From positions 4,092,001 through 4,156,000 of the forward strand of contig NC_135244.1 in the NCBI RefSeq assembly GCF_947623445.1: 64,000 bases of DNA, written 5' to 3'. The position numbers and the translations under genes are program-made. The notes beneath the pieces were generated by a model, which saw nothing but the letters and a program-made list of their open reading frames with translations, made no database searches and was not told the origin of the DNA. Below are positions 46,901-56,860 of the stretch, piece after piece (positions within the stretch are counted from its first letter, which is position 1; each line of letters begins with the position of its first letter). Origin of the DNA: Clavelina lepadiformis. Lineage: Eukaryota > Chordata > Ascidiacea > Aplousobranchia > Clavelinidae.

Positions 46901-47217
46901 CTTTTCCAGTATTGGAAAGATACGAAAAATATTTTGTAATTTCCCGTCATGGCAAACCGGATCGCGTCTCACTCGACCGTCTCAAACCTAGCTATACAAT
47001 TGATATTGATGCTCCCTTACCATCATCCTCCTCGCATCAACAAAATTTTTCTTTGCAGACTCGACACCCTGCTCCTCAGTCAGTCTCCGCTACTTCAGCG
47101 AAACAGCAAACGACACCACCTACTGTCACTGCTCCTGATTCTATAAAACCGCCTGAAGTTGTAAAGACTTCTCGGACTGGTCGCAAAATCATTCCACCGA
47201 AACGTTTCTCTGACTAA
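43930..47217 (+). CDS. pol: Pol polyprotein (protease, RT, RNase H, integrase)
   Basis: The open frame is ~1095 residues from its first ATG, but it is probably made by -1 frameshifting from gag. Protease: DSAAA at 50-54 and ILGLDFL at 113-119; Ala replaces the usual Gly after D-S/T. Reverse transcriptase: LPFGLSGAP and YLDD at 351-354. RNase H: TVDAS (Asp505), DREL (Glu546), RTDH (Asp571). Integrase: zinc-binding His703, His707, Cys737 and Cys740, then the DDE residues Asp769, Asp828 and Glu864, with a GPY/F-like YVGPFPVL module in the C-terminal part. The order PR-RT-RH-IN is that of Ty3/Gypsy. No frame break is seen. It ends 10 bases before env. Confidence 0.93.
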   Translation: MGEPIPPNKKRVAIDATLTPSVPSIASSIKRGCPLLTVYDHANSIHFYVDSAAATSLLSASLADVSNRKPQTPLFAANSTPITTYGTTQLNVSLHPRFSYPFEFVLADTPFCILGLDFLTEYNFVLDLKAKHLIDVPNQQQYTLEPVESDPVRISILSQIDPVADLLHQFPDLQKPMSAVKPVKHSIVHHIHTTGSPVRARPRRYSPETMQILKKEIDSLLEREIIRYSDSPYGSPALLVPKGSSGNKYRLVVDYKLVNKQTIDSCYPLPFLHSFSEVLYGKTVFSKCDLQNAFHQIKVAPEDVHKTAFVCPLGQFEYTRLPFGLSGAPRTFSRLIGEVVRPLQHLGIFAYLDDIIIGSSNLSEHLEHLKLLFQRLEEFGLTLNLDKSEFNRESLDYLGHHINSEGIRPTQEKVQAILDYPQPQTCKQLKRYLGIYCYYFRFLKHCSTTLQPLYKLVPNSRSKRAAPLTWNVEAECAFASSKQAIANASTLAFPKLHAPTYLTVDASLTGIGATLEQLQGNQLVPLAFFSRQLNATQRKYSCFDRELLAAYKSIRHFRYFLTGRQFTLRTDHLPLVSSLSKLSEHYSPRQFRQLLFVSEYTTTIEHIKGSANVVADLLSRSQPSAPNINTLSDVPPPLEYEKIAQAQANDPAIQRLRTATTSLKLQDCKLPNKDLTILCDVSTDTERVLVPSSFQRQVFLHLHNLSHPGKKATIKLIKERFIWIGMCKQIATWVQQCPNCQEGKIFRHTKTAPGKFKIPYGRFSDVAIDLIGPLPTSHGYKYILTCIDRYTRFVQAIPIPDATTETVAAYFVNLWCSLVGVPIILTSDRGPCFISSAWAEIMRSLGIQHNLTTAYHPTSNGITERANAEIKRAIKCSDEPERWFHKLGFIVLALRNRYLQDLKCTPAELAFGHTLRLPGGFFSDSKLASAVPTSSYLGAYRDFINDLQFTPTTAHTKFMQSYVHPDLKHCDRVYVRCDHVKRALERPYVGPFPVLERYEKYFVISRHGKPDRVSLDRLKPSYTIDIDAPLPSSSSHQQNFSLQTRHPAPQSVSATSAKQQTTPPTVTAPDSIKPPEVVKTSRTGRKIIPPKRFSD
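43954..44006 (+). promoter_or_regulatory. -1 ribosomal frameshift signal at the gag-pol junction
   Basis: Slippery heptamer A AAA AAC at 43954-43960 lies exactly in the gag reading frame (codons AAA 43955-43957 and AAC 43958-43960). After a 5-nt spacer, GCGATCGACG (43966-43975) pairs perfectly with CGTCGATCGC (43997-44006), closing a 21-nt loop that contains the gag stop (43982-43984). A -1 slip enters the pol frame. This is the arrangement of classic retroviral frameshift sites. Confidence 0.85.
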
Positions 47218-47227
47218 ACAACACAAC

Positions 47228-49168
47228 ATGTTCGTTTGTCTGCTGCTTACATGTTTCTTTTTGTTCACATCCGCCGCTCAGACGAATCTTCATCCGGATA
47301 CACAGAAATTTCTGTTATGTCAGCGTTCGCATTCTCTCGGGTTATATACCTTTGATGACGACATACATTGTCAAACGCAGACACCCTTCTCCATACACAA
47401 CTGCTCTGCTACCGTGTTTGCTCCAGATCTGCATCTCCAGAAGATTCCTGCAACAGTTTGCACTTCACAGATTACTTCCTGGAGCACTACTTACTTCTTT
47501 TTTGGGAGTTATCAAAAATCGGCCAACACCTTTGACGCACACCCACCGTACAACCCAGAATGTTCGTCGTGGAATAAAACCAACGTTTCATCACATGGAC
47601 CGCTGATCCTGTCTAATCCTGCGGCGTACTCAACACGCAATGCAGTCCATTATAAGTTTGTCTGGCCGACTTCAGCTTCTGGAACAGTAACAAACGACTT
47701 CTTGTTTCACACTACAATTTACTACGATTACGTCACGGACACAATGACGTCGTCTCTTGGATCTCTTGCATCGTGCTCAATCGGGCGTGGATACTGCTTA
47801 ACGGGCAATCGTATGTTTATATGGCGAGTACCTTCGCATATCAACTGCCCACCAACCAAGCCTCTCGGGACTCACAAGATGCTCCTCCATTACAACTCTA
47901 CGTCCTTATATAGAGTTTCCTTACCTGATCTCGGGATCTCGGTACATCACTGGAGGAAATGCTCCTCTCGTGCGAAAAACTGCTATGGCAAACATATTCA
48001 CTGCGACAACAACAACTTTATCTTTCGCTACCAACAATGTACAGAGCTCGACAGACTCGCTCTTTTTCGTCCTAACCGGCTAAGGCGTGCCCCTTTTCGA
48101 ACGCCATACTCTCAATTCGAGCGACTTTTTGCAACCTTCGACACACAACAGGACGACCTTATTTCAGAAGTTCTCACTACCTTCAACGAAGAGAACAAGT
48201 TCCTACATTGCCAACTCACGAAGCTAATTGGCACACTCTACAAAGCAATTGGGAAGATCTTCCCTACTGAGATACTCACTACTACTCTTGGACATCAAAC
48301 CATGGGTTCCAGCCTTGGAGATTTTATGTCCAGAGCAGCATGTCACTCTATCAACGGTACCGTCTTACCGTCACTTGCGTACCGAAACGCATTCAGCCAA
48401 CGTCCTCTCATCAAATATCGCGATCAAAACGGCCACAGTCAATACGGCCAACTCATTTCAGACAACATTGTCCTACCGGGAGTGCACCTGCTGGAATCGT
48501 ATCGACCAGCAAGAAGTTTTGTCTTCCGAGTTCTGGGACACACTGTCCTGTATCACAACTATACTTTATCGCACGAACATGTGCAGGTGCATCAACTCAA
48601 CTTACCTTTGTCGCCTATACACGTCAACTACAAGGCACCCGACTACGAGAAAATTCTCAACGAGCTACCTGACTCTGACTCGTTTACTGATCTTCAATCG
48701 CTGCTCAGCTCTATGTCTGAAGCCAACCTTCTCAAGGAACAAATGCGACATGTCATGACAAGCCTTACTACTACTACTGATGAAACTATGATCAACGGAT
48801 CCTACGTCGCAGACACATTCGCACACGCCGCGAAACAAACGTTACTCCTTGCTCTGTCGCAAATTACGAATCCATTTCTCTCAGCCCTTATATTCATCCT
48901 GCAACTCCTTGCCATGATGTGGGCCCTCTTCCATACCATCGGGTTTATCCGATCGTCTCCGCACCATTTGCAGTATGCCAGATCCCTTGTATCCCGTTTC
49001 CGCGCTTGGCGCCACCAACAGCAGGCGCCAGTTGCAAGACCACAACTACCACAACCGCTGCCCTTGCCTCGGCGTTCTCGTGATGAACCGTCTCCGTCCG
49101 GATCTGCTGATGACGCACCGCCCGCTTCATCTTCTCGTGATAATTTCGCGAGCACCCACACACTTTAA
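47228..49168 (+). CDS. env: Env-like membrane glycoprotein, 646 aa
   Basis: Third ORF of the element, in the usual env position. It has an N-terminal signal peptide (MFVCLLLTCFFLF), many cysteines, and N-glycosylation sites such as NCS, NKT and NYT. A furin-type site RLRR is at 284-287, and one strong membrane segment lies near residues 548-572 (FLSALIFILQLLAMMWALF). A cytoplasmic tail of about 70 Pro/Ser-rich residues follows. This is the plan of a class I type fusion glycoprotein, but I do not recognise its family. Expression probably needs a spliced mRNA. No break is visible. Confidence 0.75.
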   Translation: MFVCLLLTCFFLFTSAAQTNLHPDTQKFLLCQRSHSLGLYTFDDDIHCQTQTPFSIHNCSATVFAPDLHLQKIPATVCTSQITSWSTTYFFFGSYQKSANTFDAHPPYNPECSSWNKTNVSSHGPLILSNPAAYSTRNAVHYKFVWPTSASGTVTNDFLFHTTIYYDYVTDTMTSSLGSLASCSIGRGYCLTGNRMFIWRVPSHINCPPTKPLGTHKMLLHYNSTSLYRVSLPDLGISVHHWRKCSSRAKNCYGKHIHCDNNNFIFRYQQCTELDRLALFRPNRLRRAPFRTPYSQFERLFATFDTQQDDLISEVLTTFNEENKFLHCQLTKLIGTLYKAIGKIFPTEILTTTLGHQTMGSSLGDFMSRAACHSINGTVLPSLAYRNAFSQRPLIKYRDQNGHSQYGQLISDNIVLPGVHLLESYRPARSFVFRVLGHTVLYHNYTLSHEHVQVHQLNLPLSPIHVNYKAPDYEKILNELPDSDSFTDLQSLLSSMSEANLLKEQMRHVMTSLTTTTDETMINGSYVADTFAHAAKQTLLLALSQITNPFLSALIFILQLLAMMWALFHTIGFIRSSPHHLQYARSLVSRFRAWRHQQQAPVARPQLPQPLPLPRRSRDEPSPSGSADDAPPASSSRDNFASTHTL

Positions 49169-49383
49169 GTTTCACTATGTGTATCACCTTGCTTCAATAC
49201 CGATAATGTCCTTTGCATGTACAATTTTGCCGTTTTCCCTTGTCGCCGCTTTCGATTTTGTAACCGTTTTGCTTCGTTGCATGCTTAGTAGCTTATTCTT
49301 GTGCTAGTATCGTTTTCACTTTTCCCGCCTTATTGCATGCTAACTATTCCTGTGCATGAGTTTAGCTGTTTCAACCCACCTCA

Positions 49384-49397
49384 ATAGGGGGAGGTGC
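49384..49397 (+). other. Second polypurine-like tract
   Basis: A short purine run (AGGGGGAGG) lies downstream of env. It resembles the tract next to the 3' LTR and could prime additional plus-strand synthesis. Weak evidence. Confidence 0.25.
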
Positions 49398-49480
49398 AGT
49401 TGCAAAAAATTTACCCTCTACCCCTTTAGTTTCTCCACAGACTTTGCTGCCACTACCATTGCTGCCAAAACCACTTCAGT

Positions 49481-49999
49481 ATGTCGACGGTATCTGATTC
49501 CTCCGCTGACGTTCAAATTGACGAAATCACTTCAGTTACTGAGATGATTCCCGACTCACCCGATTCACCGGTTCAACAATCATCTCCCGCGCCGTATGTG
49601 CCGATCGTCAGACCTGGGGAGCAAGGCGCTCCTGCCCCCATGCCCCAGAGCGCTGATCTAGCAGATATACAAGCTACGGTGTTACAACCAGTACATAGAC
49701 TATTTCGGCCGTTTAAAACAACCGTTACAATGCCGACCCTTGCGGTTCCTGCGCCGCCAACCACTTCGGCTGAGGATCTACTACTTTAGTTTCAGCAGCT
49801 GGATGAACTGTTCCAGCTGGTTCCTGATTTTGAGTTTATGAGCAAAATCCTTACCATGGTAGCAGCCACACCTGCTTTCCACATGGCCCCCTTGATGAAG
49901 TATATATCCAACGGGGTTACGGACAAAACCCTGGAATACGAACAGTTCAAACAATTTTTGCATGCCCGGTTAATCTTGGAGATACCCTCCAACATGTAG
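49481..49999 (+). CDS. Accessory ORF4 of the LTR element, with in-frame amber stop
   Basis: ATG 49481 opens a 102-codon frame, acidic and Pro/Ser-rich (PDSPDSPVQQSSPAPYVP), ending in TAG at 49787-49789. The same frame then stays open for 69 more codons to TAG at 49997-49999, encoding a more helical segment (LFQLVPDFEFMSKIL, YEQFKQFLHARLIL). A plausible splice acceptor (CCACTTCAG) sits just before the ATG, and another (TTTAGTTTCAG) right after the amber. It lies between env and the 3' LTR, where complex retroviruses keep accessory genes. The function is unknown. Confidence 0.4.
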
Positions 50000-50135
50000 C
50001 TATATTACCATCAGTTATTTTAAGCATATGTTACAGTTCCTTCATTTGTATATAACTTCAGTTTTTGTTTGTGCTTGCTCGCCATTGCCACCTTCAGTAC
50101 GTTACATGTTAATTGTCATCTTTTTCCTTCCGTAG

Positions 50136-50146
50136 CGGGGGAGGAA
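50136..50146 (+). other. Polypurine tract
   Basis: The purine-rich run GCGGGGGAGGAA abuts the TG of the 3' LTR at 50147. This is the standard primer site for plus-strand DNA synthesis. Confidence 0.8.
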
Positions 50147-50931
50147 TGTGGCGGCTTGGCTCGCTTTTGTAAAATCCTTACGTCTTTCGTAGAAATGTGT
50201 TTTCCAGAACAATTGGAGTTTTTAAACTTTCAGTCCCGCCACATCATTCTTATGAAAGAGTTTTCCAGCTAGTAAATGGAGTTTAAAACTTGCCTTTTCA
50301 GAACACTGCAAACTACCGTTGGTATATTTGAAAACTTGCTACGAATAACTTCGTGTGAAAGCTCCTTATTTAGTACGTTACCAGGTCGCTTCCAAGTAAC
50401 TGTTTCCAACTTAACCAAATTTAATTTGCATTGCAAACACACCGATTTTCACGTTCACACGCTTTGAAATGTTCATGCCTTTTTTGTCATATATTTCCGC
50501 CACATCGCAGCACGTTTTATAAGCTTGAACTTTTGTGTGAGACTCCCTCAGAGCCTCAGAACCTCAGTCACAGACGCGAAGTTATAGACATATGTAATAC
50601 CGTACTACTGTAGTTGTGGTGATTGAATCAGTAGACATCGTGTAAACAGTCACATGACTTGTGTTCTCGGTTATTTGTAATATTGAGAAAGTGTACAGCA
50701 CCTACAATAAAAGCCTTTTCTGGCAAACGGTATTTGTTATAATATAATACGAACGTTCGGCTATCAGAAAGGTTAGAGAATTCTAACCGCACGCAACAAT
50801 AGAGTCAGATACTAATGTAGTAGGTTAACTAAGTCAATAACGTAACGTAAGCTAAGACCGATAAACTCTGCATCTGTATCTGCATCTGTCGGCATCAACC
50901 TCTACATCCTAAAACGACCCCAACCTCTACA
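50147..50931 (+). repeat. 3' LTR
   Basis: 785 bp, collinear with the 5' LTR at a constant offset of 8659 bases. The poly(A) signal AATAAA is at 50706-50711. It is followed directly by the AACG target duplicate. Confidence 0.95.
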
Positions 50932-51464
50932 AACGTTTAAATTTTGACCTCATTTTGAAAAACGCTATACCGATAGTCTCTACACTGTCTACAGCAACTT
51001 TCTAATCTAAAGCTGCATTTAAAAATGACAAAATGCTTTTCTAGTGTTGACTTTTTTTCGCTTCTGCGTATTAAGATTGACAACTTGCACTTTCAAATGC
51101 AATGCCGTCACATCGTGACGTCACCAAACGCGCTGAAAAGCCTTCCCTCTCTTTGTGGCTTTGGTTCTAAGTAAAATTTGCGGCACTGGAATTGTTTGCG
51201 GTACAAGAAAAGAGAAAAACGGAAGTAGAATATTACAAAATGGTTACAAAATTACAAGTTTAGTAGATTTTGACCTAAAAAAAAGACCTAAAGAAACAAT
51301 TTGACCGTATTTTGACCTAACGTAACATTTTGACTTTATTTGACCTAATAACTTCTATACCACACGTCGTACAAAGCTGAAATTTGTTTTGTGCTTGTTT
51401 GATAACATTCTGGGCAGGTTAAAAAAAATTGACCATATTGACTTTTGGTTGCCCTAATAATTAA

Positions 51465-53122
51465 TTAGCTTAAACGGAAAAAAAAATTTTCTGGATACGC
51501 TAGTAAAAAATTAAATCTTAGGTAACCAAAGATTGTGTTAAATTGACCTTAATATTTACAGTTACTCAAGTAAATTTCTAGTCGTCATATAGTTGTTAAA
51601 AAAGGAAAATGTAAACAAATTGACTATTTAGTGGTTCAGTTTTATTAAGGCTTGCGATTGCACTGTTACGAGCTAAAAAATAATCCATATTGTGACACCA
51701 CTACCATACACTGTTTTTATACCGAGTTTACGATAAAAAACCTATTTGAAGAAACGGCCAAGCAGTAGGCTAATAGTAAGCTGCAATTATTTCATCGAAA
51801 AAAAATCGTCCTTTTAAAGCCATATTTCATGTTTTATCCTAATTTAAATTTTACAAACAGCCAAATTAAACCTAACCTAACTTTACCTTCTAATATAAAT
51901 TTAACTTTAACTAAATAGATTATAAATCGACTTTTTGCATACCCATCTCCTAACCGCTTGTCTTTAACAATGGGCTGCGTGACCTACTTGTAAAATAGTC
52001 ACTTTGTTTTTGATTTCGCCAAGCCTAAATAGCTTGAAAAAACTTATTAATTCTCCGAAAGTGAGTAACGCAGCCCGTTGTTAAAAATAAGCAGTTATAT
52101 AAGTTACAAGAAATCATGAAAAATAGCTTCGAAAGCAATTTTTCCGGTTAGCCTAAATAGTGGCAGCCAAAAAGCTTAAACTTTTAAAATAAAATCAGGG
52201 GCAAGCTACAGCTAACAGGTGACAGATTTAAAAGTGCAGTTACGAGTGGGAAACTGGGCGAGTGGTAACACGCAGCTAGGTGCCATCAAAACTGCTACAC
52301 TGTAGATTTACTCATCCTTTAATTTCAACACAATTCATTAATCATTAGCCGATTAAAAACGATAGGCAAGTCCTTATGGTTTTGTATTATATTTTTAACA
52401 AGCTTCCCATAATAAGCTTTGGCCTACTATCCACCCAGTTTAACTGGATCAATCCAGGATTTTTGAGCTTTTCCAAGCCGGATTGTGATTTGTTTCCGAA
52501 TGTTTTTGTTTTGATTATGCCATAATTGCATAAGAAATGATTTTTTGAGAAAAGTTGCATAAGAAAAGTTTTGTTTTCTCGTTTCTATAACCGAATCTTC
52601 AGTTACCAAACTTCATAAATTGATTTTGCGTAACCGACAAAAACTCTTTAAAACTGCATTTTCTGGTTACGCAACTTTCAAAACCGATGTTTGGTGAACG
52701 TTTTCAGGTGAAATAGTGATGGCCTAAAGTAAAACTTGTGGTTAAAATTTACCAAATAATGAAGCTATATAATTTAATAAAACATCTTTTAGTGTTTTTA
52801 TTGTACTTTTAAAAAAGGATTTTTTTTATCAGTTTTAAATTTATGTCTACACTGGCTAGTGTGAAAATTGAAAGCACAACATTAGATGTTGATGCCCGGG
52901 ATATCATTTTGTAACTAACCTAGCGACAAGAGAAGCTATTGTGCTTGTCACTTTACCAGTAATTTTAGGCTACTACTATCTCACTCTGTAGGCGCAGTAC
53001 TGTACTCTCTTAGCTTAGTGGCCAGAAAACTAATAGTTTTGGGATTCAAACCTTTGGCTGACACGTAAAGTTAGCAAGATTTTTAATTTTAGTTAAGTTT
53101 ATGTGCCTTTTTAAACCATAAA
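51465..53122. other. Intergenic region upstream of CCDC24
   Basis: AT-rich, with no convincing gene on either strand. Short frames such as 52427-52609 (-) have no recognisable features. The CCDC24 promoter should lie near the right end. Confidence 0.4.
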
Positions 53123-56100
53123 ATGAGCATGGACAAGGTTGAAGGCGAAAAACTTGAACCATTTAAACCGCCGTTTTCTGTTTGGGAGTTAATCAAATTG
53201 ACTGTTCCCCCGGGAGAGCTTCATTTGATAAAATCATTTTTAGGTGAATCGAAAATTGAATATTGTATGGATTTAAGAAATGAGGTGAGTCTACTAGGCC
53301 TATAAGCAACGATTTACGGAAGATCCCTAGTGGAGACTAAAGAAAAACTTCATTTTGATTTTTGTAAGCTAGAAAATAAACACAATATTATTGGTCTAGT
53401 GCAGAAGTTACAACCACGTAATATATTTGTTTACAAGGCTCTAGCTACCCAAATTGCGACATCATTTAGTTGTGCACAATCTCCAATATCGTAGACCTCA
53501 ATTATTGACTTAATAGATATTTTCAATGTTAATTAAAGAATTTCGATGTATACTTCTGAAAACCGTGGATATTTAGCGAGATATTTATAATGAGCGGAAT
53601 GTAATCATCTGTTTGATTTAGCTTGAAACACTTCTGGACATATGGAAAATGGTCGGTGAACAATCGGAGCCACCAACAATATCGAAACCTATAAAGAACA
53701 ATTTTCTACCAGATCCTCCTCATTTAAGGGAAATGTTAAGAAATGAAATAGAAATTCTGGCCAAGGTGTGGTTGGAAGTAGTCTTCTTTTTTCAGTGTTT
53801 ACAAATCATTAATTTTGTTCTCTTGCAATATTGTGCATGATACATGTATTATAATTATTATCCATACATGTGGTATATCATATGATACAATTTTATTTTT
53901 AAACTTTACGTTGATATGACTATAAAGCAGTGTTTTCCATTTGATTAAATCGTGATTTGTTTCAAATAAATCTTGAGTGTGTTTTATAATACTCTAAGAC
54001 TGGTTTTTGTTTATAGAGAATATAGTACCTCAGGAGTTTTTAAAACCAGATTATATGGTTGTTATATAACAGGGCCTTCAAGAGAAGAATGGTTTCACTG
54101 AAAGCAACATTCTTCCACATAATGATAAAGAAGTTATAGAGTATGCATTGCAGGCTCAAAGGCCACATTCTGATACAGGTAATGAAATGAAGTATATTAT
54201 TATGTTCGCAGTTTTTGTGCTGGTGTCGGTAGTTACTGGAACAATGTTTATGTATTTTGACATTGATTAGTATATTTTACCATGTTTATTATCAACAGAA
54301 CGACCAGAGACACCCTTACGCAGGTTCGACCCAGAAAACTTGTACACAACATCACCCGTAAAATTAAAACATGTCCGTCGAAACATCAATGCGATTGATA
54401 TTGATGCTGTAGCAGATATTTTAAGGGATGCAATTCAGAAAGAGTGCAAGGCACTTGAATGTGACATTGAGTTTTTGCAAGTAGGTGTTTACAATGGTTT
54501 GTGATGTACATTTAATAATAATATGCTAAAATCTTTAATGCTGTGATCACAAAACTGTGTCAACCTCAATACAGTATAATGAAAGCGAAATAGCGTGAGA
54601 GCGCCACTTCAATTATTTTGGTAAATTTTCATTTTTTAGCATGAGGTTTCACGAGCTTGAGGTTGCTTTTTAGGTGTAACTTTAAGGTGGCAATCCAATG
54701 TTAATAAATAAATGTTAACCTTAAGATACTATCACACACTGCAGTTGATTTGGTGATTTAAAAGCTTTTTATTGGGTCTGATTATGGTGTTTATCTGTAC
54801 TTCCACCTATTCTACAACTTGGCATATTCAAGTGATTGTTCATATACAGGCACAAATTTGTGTGCATTCAGTTTCACCTTTTCGAAGTGTATTTATAATA
54901 TTATATGTGAAGCATTACCTTAAAATAGCTGTAAAAGTGTGAAGCTGTTTACATTATCTCAATATTCTCACCTAAGTACTATTACGTTATCTAACAGTTG
55001 GCTAATATTGATTTTCAAATCAGCATTAGGAGTCTTAAAGCATGTTAGATCTACTTTTGGAAATACAGTCTGGCATAGTGGCATGAATGCACTGCGATGT
55101 CTAACTATCCACAATTGTGTGTTAGTTCAATTCTTTGTAACCACCTTAACGCTGTGGCAATTGCATGGAAGCAGAAATACAAGAGACTGCTCTTGCGTAC
55201 AATTATGTAATAATTTATGGAAAACATCTTTTATCAAAGAAATAAGTCTCAATACGGACTGAATAAATTCAAAAATATTGGAGTAAGGCTGTCACTGGAT
55301 AAAATAATATCACAACCTTAATTAATTGTGAAAAAATATGAACAAACTTATAAGTTGCTTTAATTGGATTTATTTAGGGCATTTTGCACATATTCCTGTG
55401 ATGATATTATTGTGCTATTAACATATAAAAACGCAACCCCATTGTTGCCACCATGTGTGACTGTGATTATGTTGAAAATTAATTTATTGTATTGTAACAC
55501 TTTATTCATTTGGTAAAAAGTTGTATTTGTTATATTCAGTACTCACATATCTAGTACTCTTTCTCAATTAAGATGTCATTTGTATTTTAATAATGTTTTC
55601 ATATTGCTTTAGAAATGTGTTGAAGAGGAGCATGATGTTGCAACCTCTCGGCCATCAAGTCCACCTGAAGAACCTCCCTTGTGGAAGCTGAGACAAGTTC
55701 GAAACAACCTTGAGTCTCAAATGAACCGTGAGAGCCAGAAACACTCCTCTGCATATTCTTTTCATGGTCTGAAAGAAGATGATTTTCCTCCTGGAACAGC
55801 AAGCTCTATAAATCGTCCGTGTTCCTCCAGAAGAAGTTCGTCTGGCAGCATCACAGGAAAACAGTCAACACCTCCTTCTCCAAACAGGTTTCAGCTGAAA
55901 CCAATTGATCCGGACATTTTACACTCAAATGGACTTCCTGCATCAAAATCACAACAAAACTTCTCCCATTTTAAAATTTCTAGCCTACTTAACCGAGTTA
56001 CAAATGTCCAACCTTCCTCTGACGGGCGAGACTTAAACCAACTTTTCACAGGAGACTCCTGGATTGAACCATCCTGGGCTGAATGTCTTTCCCAATCTCC

Positions 56101-56506
56101 TCCCACCACTGGAGACAGTGGAGTTGGTTCGCGTCCAGCAACAGGTAGCCTAGTGGCAATCCAGGACAGGCTTAGAGCACTGGAATGTCAAAGTAGGATG
56201 TCTCACCGAGAAAGTGTAACCCAAGAAGACAATGGTTACATAACGGGAAATTCTGTGGAAATAGTTCATGGTTTTAGCGAACTTACTGTCAATGACGCGA
56301 AACGAGATGAAGCCATTTTCACAAAAAGTGAGAATTCAATGATTTCGCCAAAAGGAAAACGAACTACAGCTGCAAAAGTTAATAAATTTTCGCCCAAAAT
56401 CAAATCCCTCGCTCCACACCCTCCGTCTTCAACTTCAAACAAAAACTTAAGAAGGATGGTCAATAATTTGCGGCCCTCTTCAACAAAATCAGTTCCAACA
56501 GGTTGA
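53123..56506 (+). CDS. CCDC24: CCDC24 homologue, 495 aa, five exons
   Basis: Exons 53123-53284, 53622-53765, 54073-54178, 54299-54480 and 55613-56506 total 1488 bases with matching phases. The N-terminus (SVWELIKLTVPPGELHLIKS, then LGESKIEYCMDLRNE) follows the start of vertebrate CCDC24. The block INAIDIDAVADILRDAIQKE with KCVEEEHD matches its coiled-coil core (NIDQVARHLRGLLEEEC, LQRCLEEEY). The last exon is long, Ser/Pro-rich and probably disordered, making the protein longer than the human one. Little is known of its function. It converges on EFHB. The poly(A) signal AATAAA is at 56569-56574. Confidence 0.85.
53390..53486. mobile_element. Small palindromic MITE, decayed copy 2
   Basis: The sequence TTGGTCTAGTGCAGAAGT ... 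CCCAAATTGCGACATCATTT ... TTGTGCACA matches the reverse complement of the element at 39974-40077. It lies in the first CCDC24 intron. The right end is degenerate. Confidence 0.45.
54481..55612 (+). other. Long CCDC24 intron 4
   Basis: 1132 bases between exons 4 and 5. It contains a 107-codon frame at 54939-55262 without recognisable features, and no repeat I can define. Confidence 0.4.
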
Positions 56507-56860
56507 AGCCACATAGTAGTTACACAGTAATTGCATTTGCCAGACTGAGCTGTTATTAGTTTAGTAGCAATAAACGTTTCGCCTTGCTTTACTTAAAAAC
56601 GCATTGCAAATATGACGGCTTTCTACCTTAGGCCTACTTCGTGCTCAGGCATACTAGCTATTGTTGAACCTAATCTTTAATTTTTTTTATTTTTAATACA
56701 CTGTGCTACATTTTCTTTGTTTTAACTCTACTGTATAAATTTTGTAATGTAATTTTCTTGCACACTTCCACGTAGTCTTCCAAAAATGTTATTCACAAAA
56801 TAATCGGCCAACTGAAAAGAGATTCTGTTTTGTATTTCGATAATATATATTAGACAGTTT
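56507..56860. other. Convergent 3' ends of CCDC24 and EFHB
   Basis: A 354-base spacer. AATAAA at 56569-56574 serves CCDC24. Nothing else is recognised. Confidence 0.5.

Larger units (their letters stand above)
41488..50931 (+). mobile_element. Complete Ty3/Gypsy LTR retroelement with env
   Basis: 9444 bp from TG to CA, flanked by a 4-bp duplication AACG (41484-41487 and 50932-50935). It contains two 785-bp LTRs, gag, pol, an env-like gene and a further ORF, all on the plus strand with no disabling break seen in gag, pol or env. The gag Cys/His motif and RT context suggest the CsRn1 branch of Ty3/Gypsy. LTRs agree in every segment I compared, so insertion looks recent. It sits inside a hAT-like element between HSDL2 copy B and CCDC24. 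Confidence 0.93.
41427..51456. mobile_element. hAT-like element split by the LTR retroelement
   Basis: Ends TAGGGCAACC at 41427 and GGTTGCCCTA ending at 51456 are inverted repeats, flanked by a perfect 8-bp duplication ATAATTAA (41419-41426, 51457-51464). Without the 9.4-kb LTR element and one copy of its target duplication, the host element is about 582 bp. It is rich in TTTTGACC repeats and carries no transposase frame. It is therefore a non-autonomous hAT-like element that later received the retroelement. Confidence 0.75.

Noticed and set aside
48228..48758. 176-codon frame overlapping env in another frame
   Set aside because: A shadow of the env coding sequence, with no independent start context or motifs.
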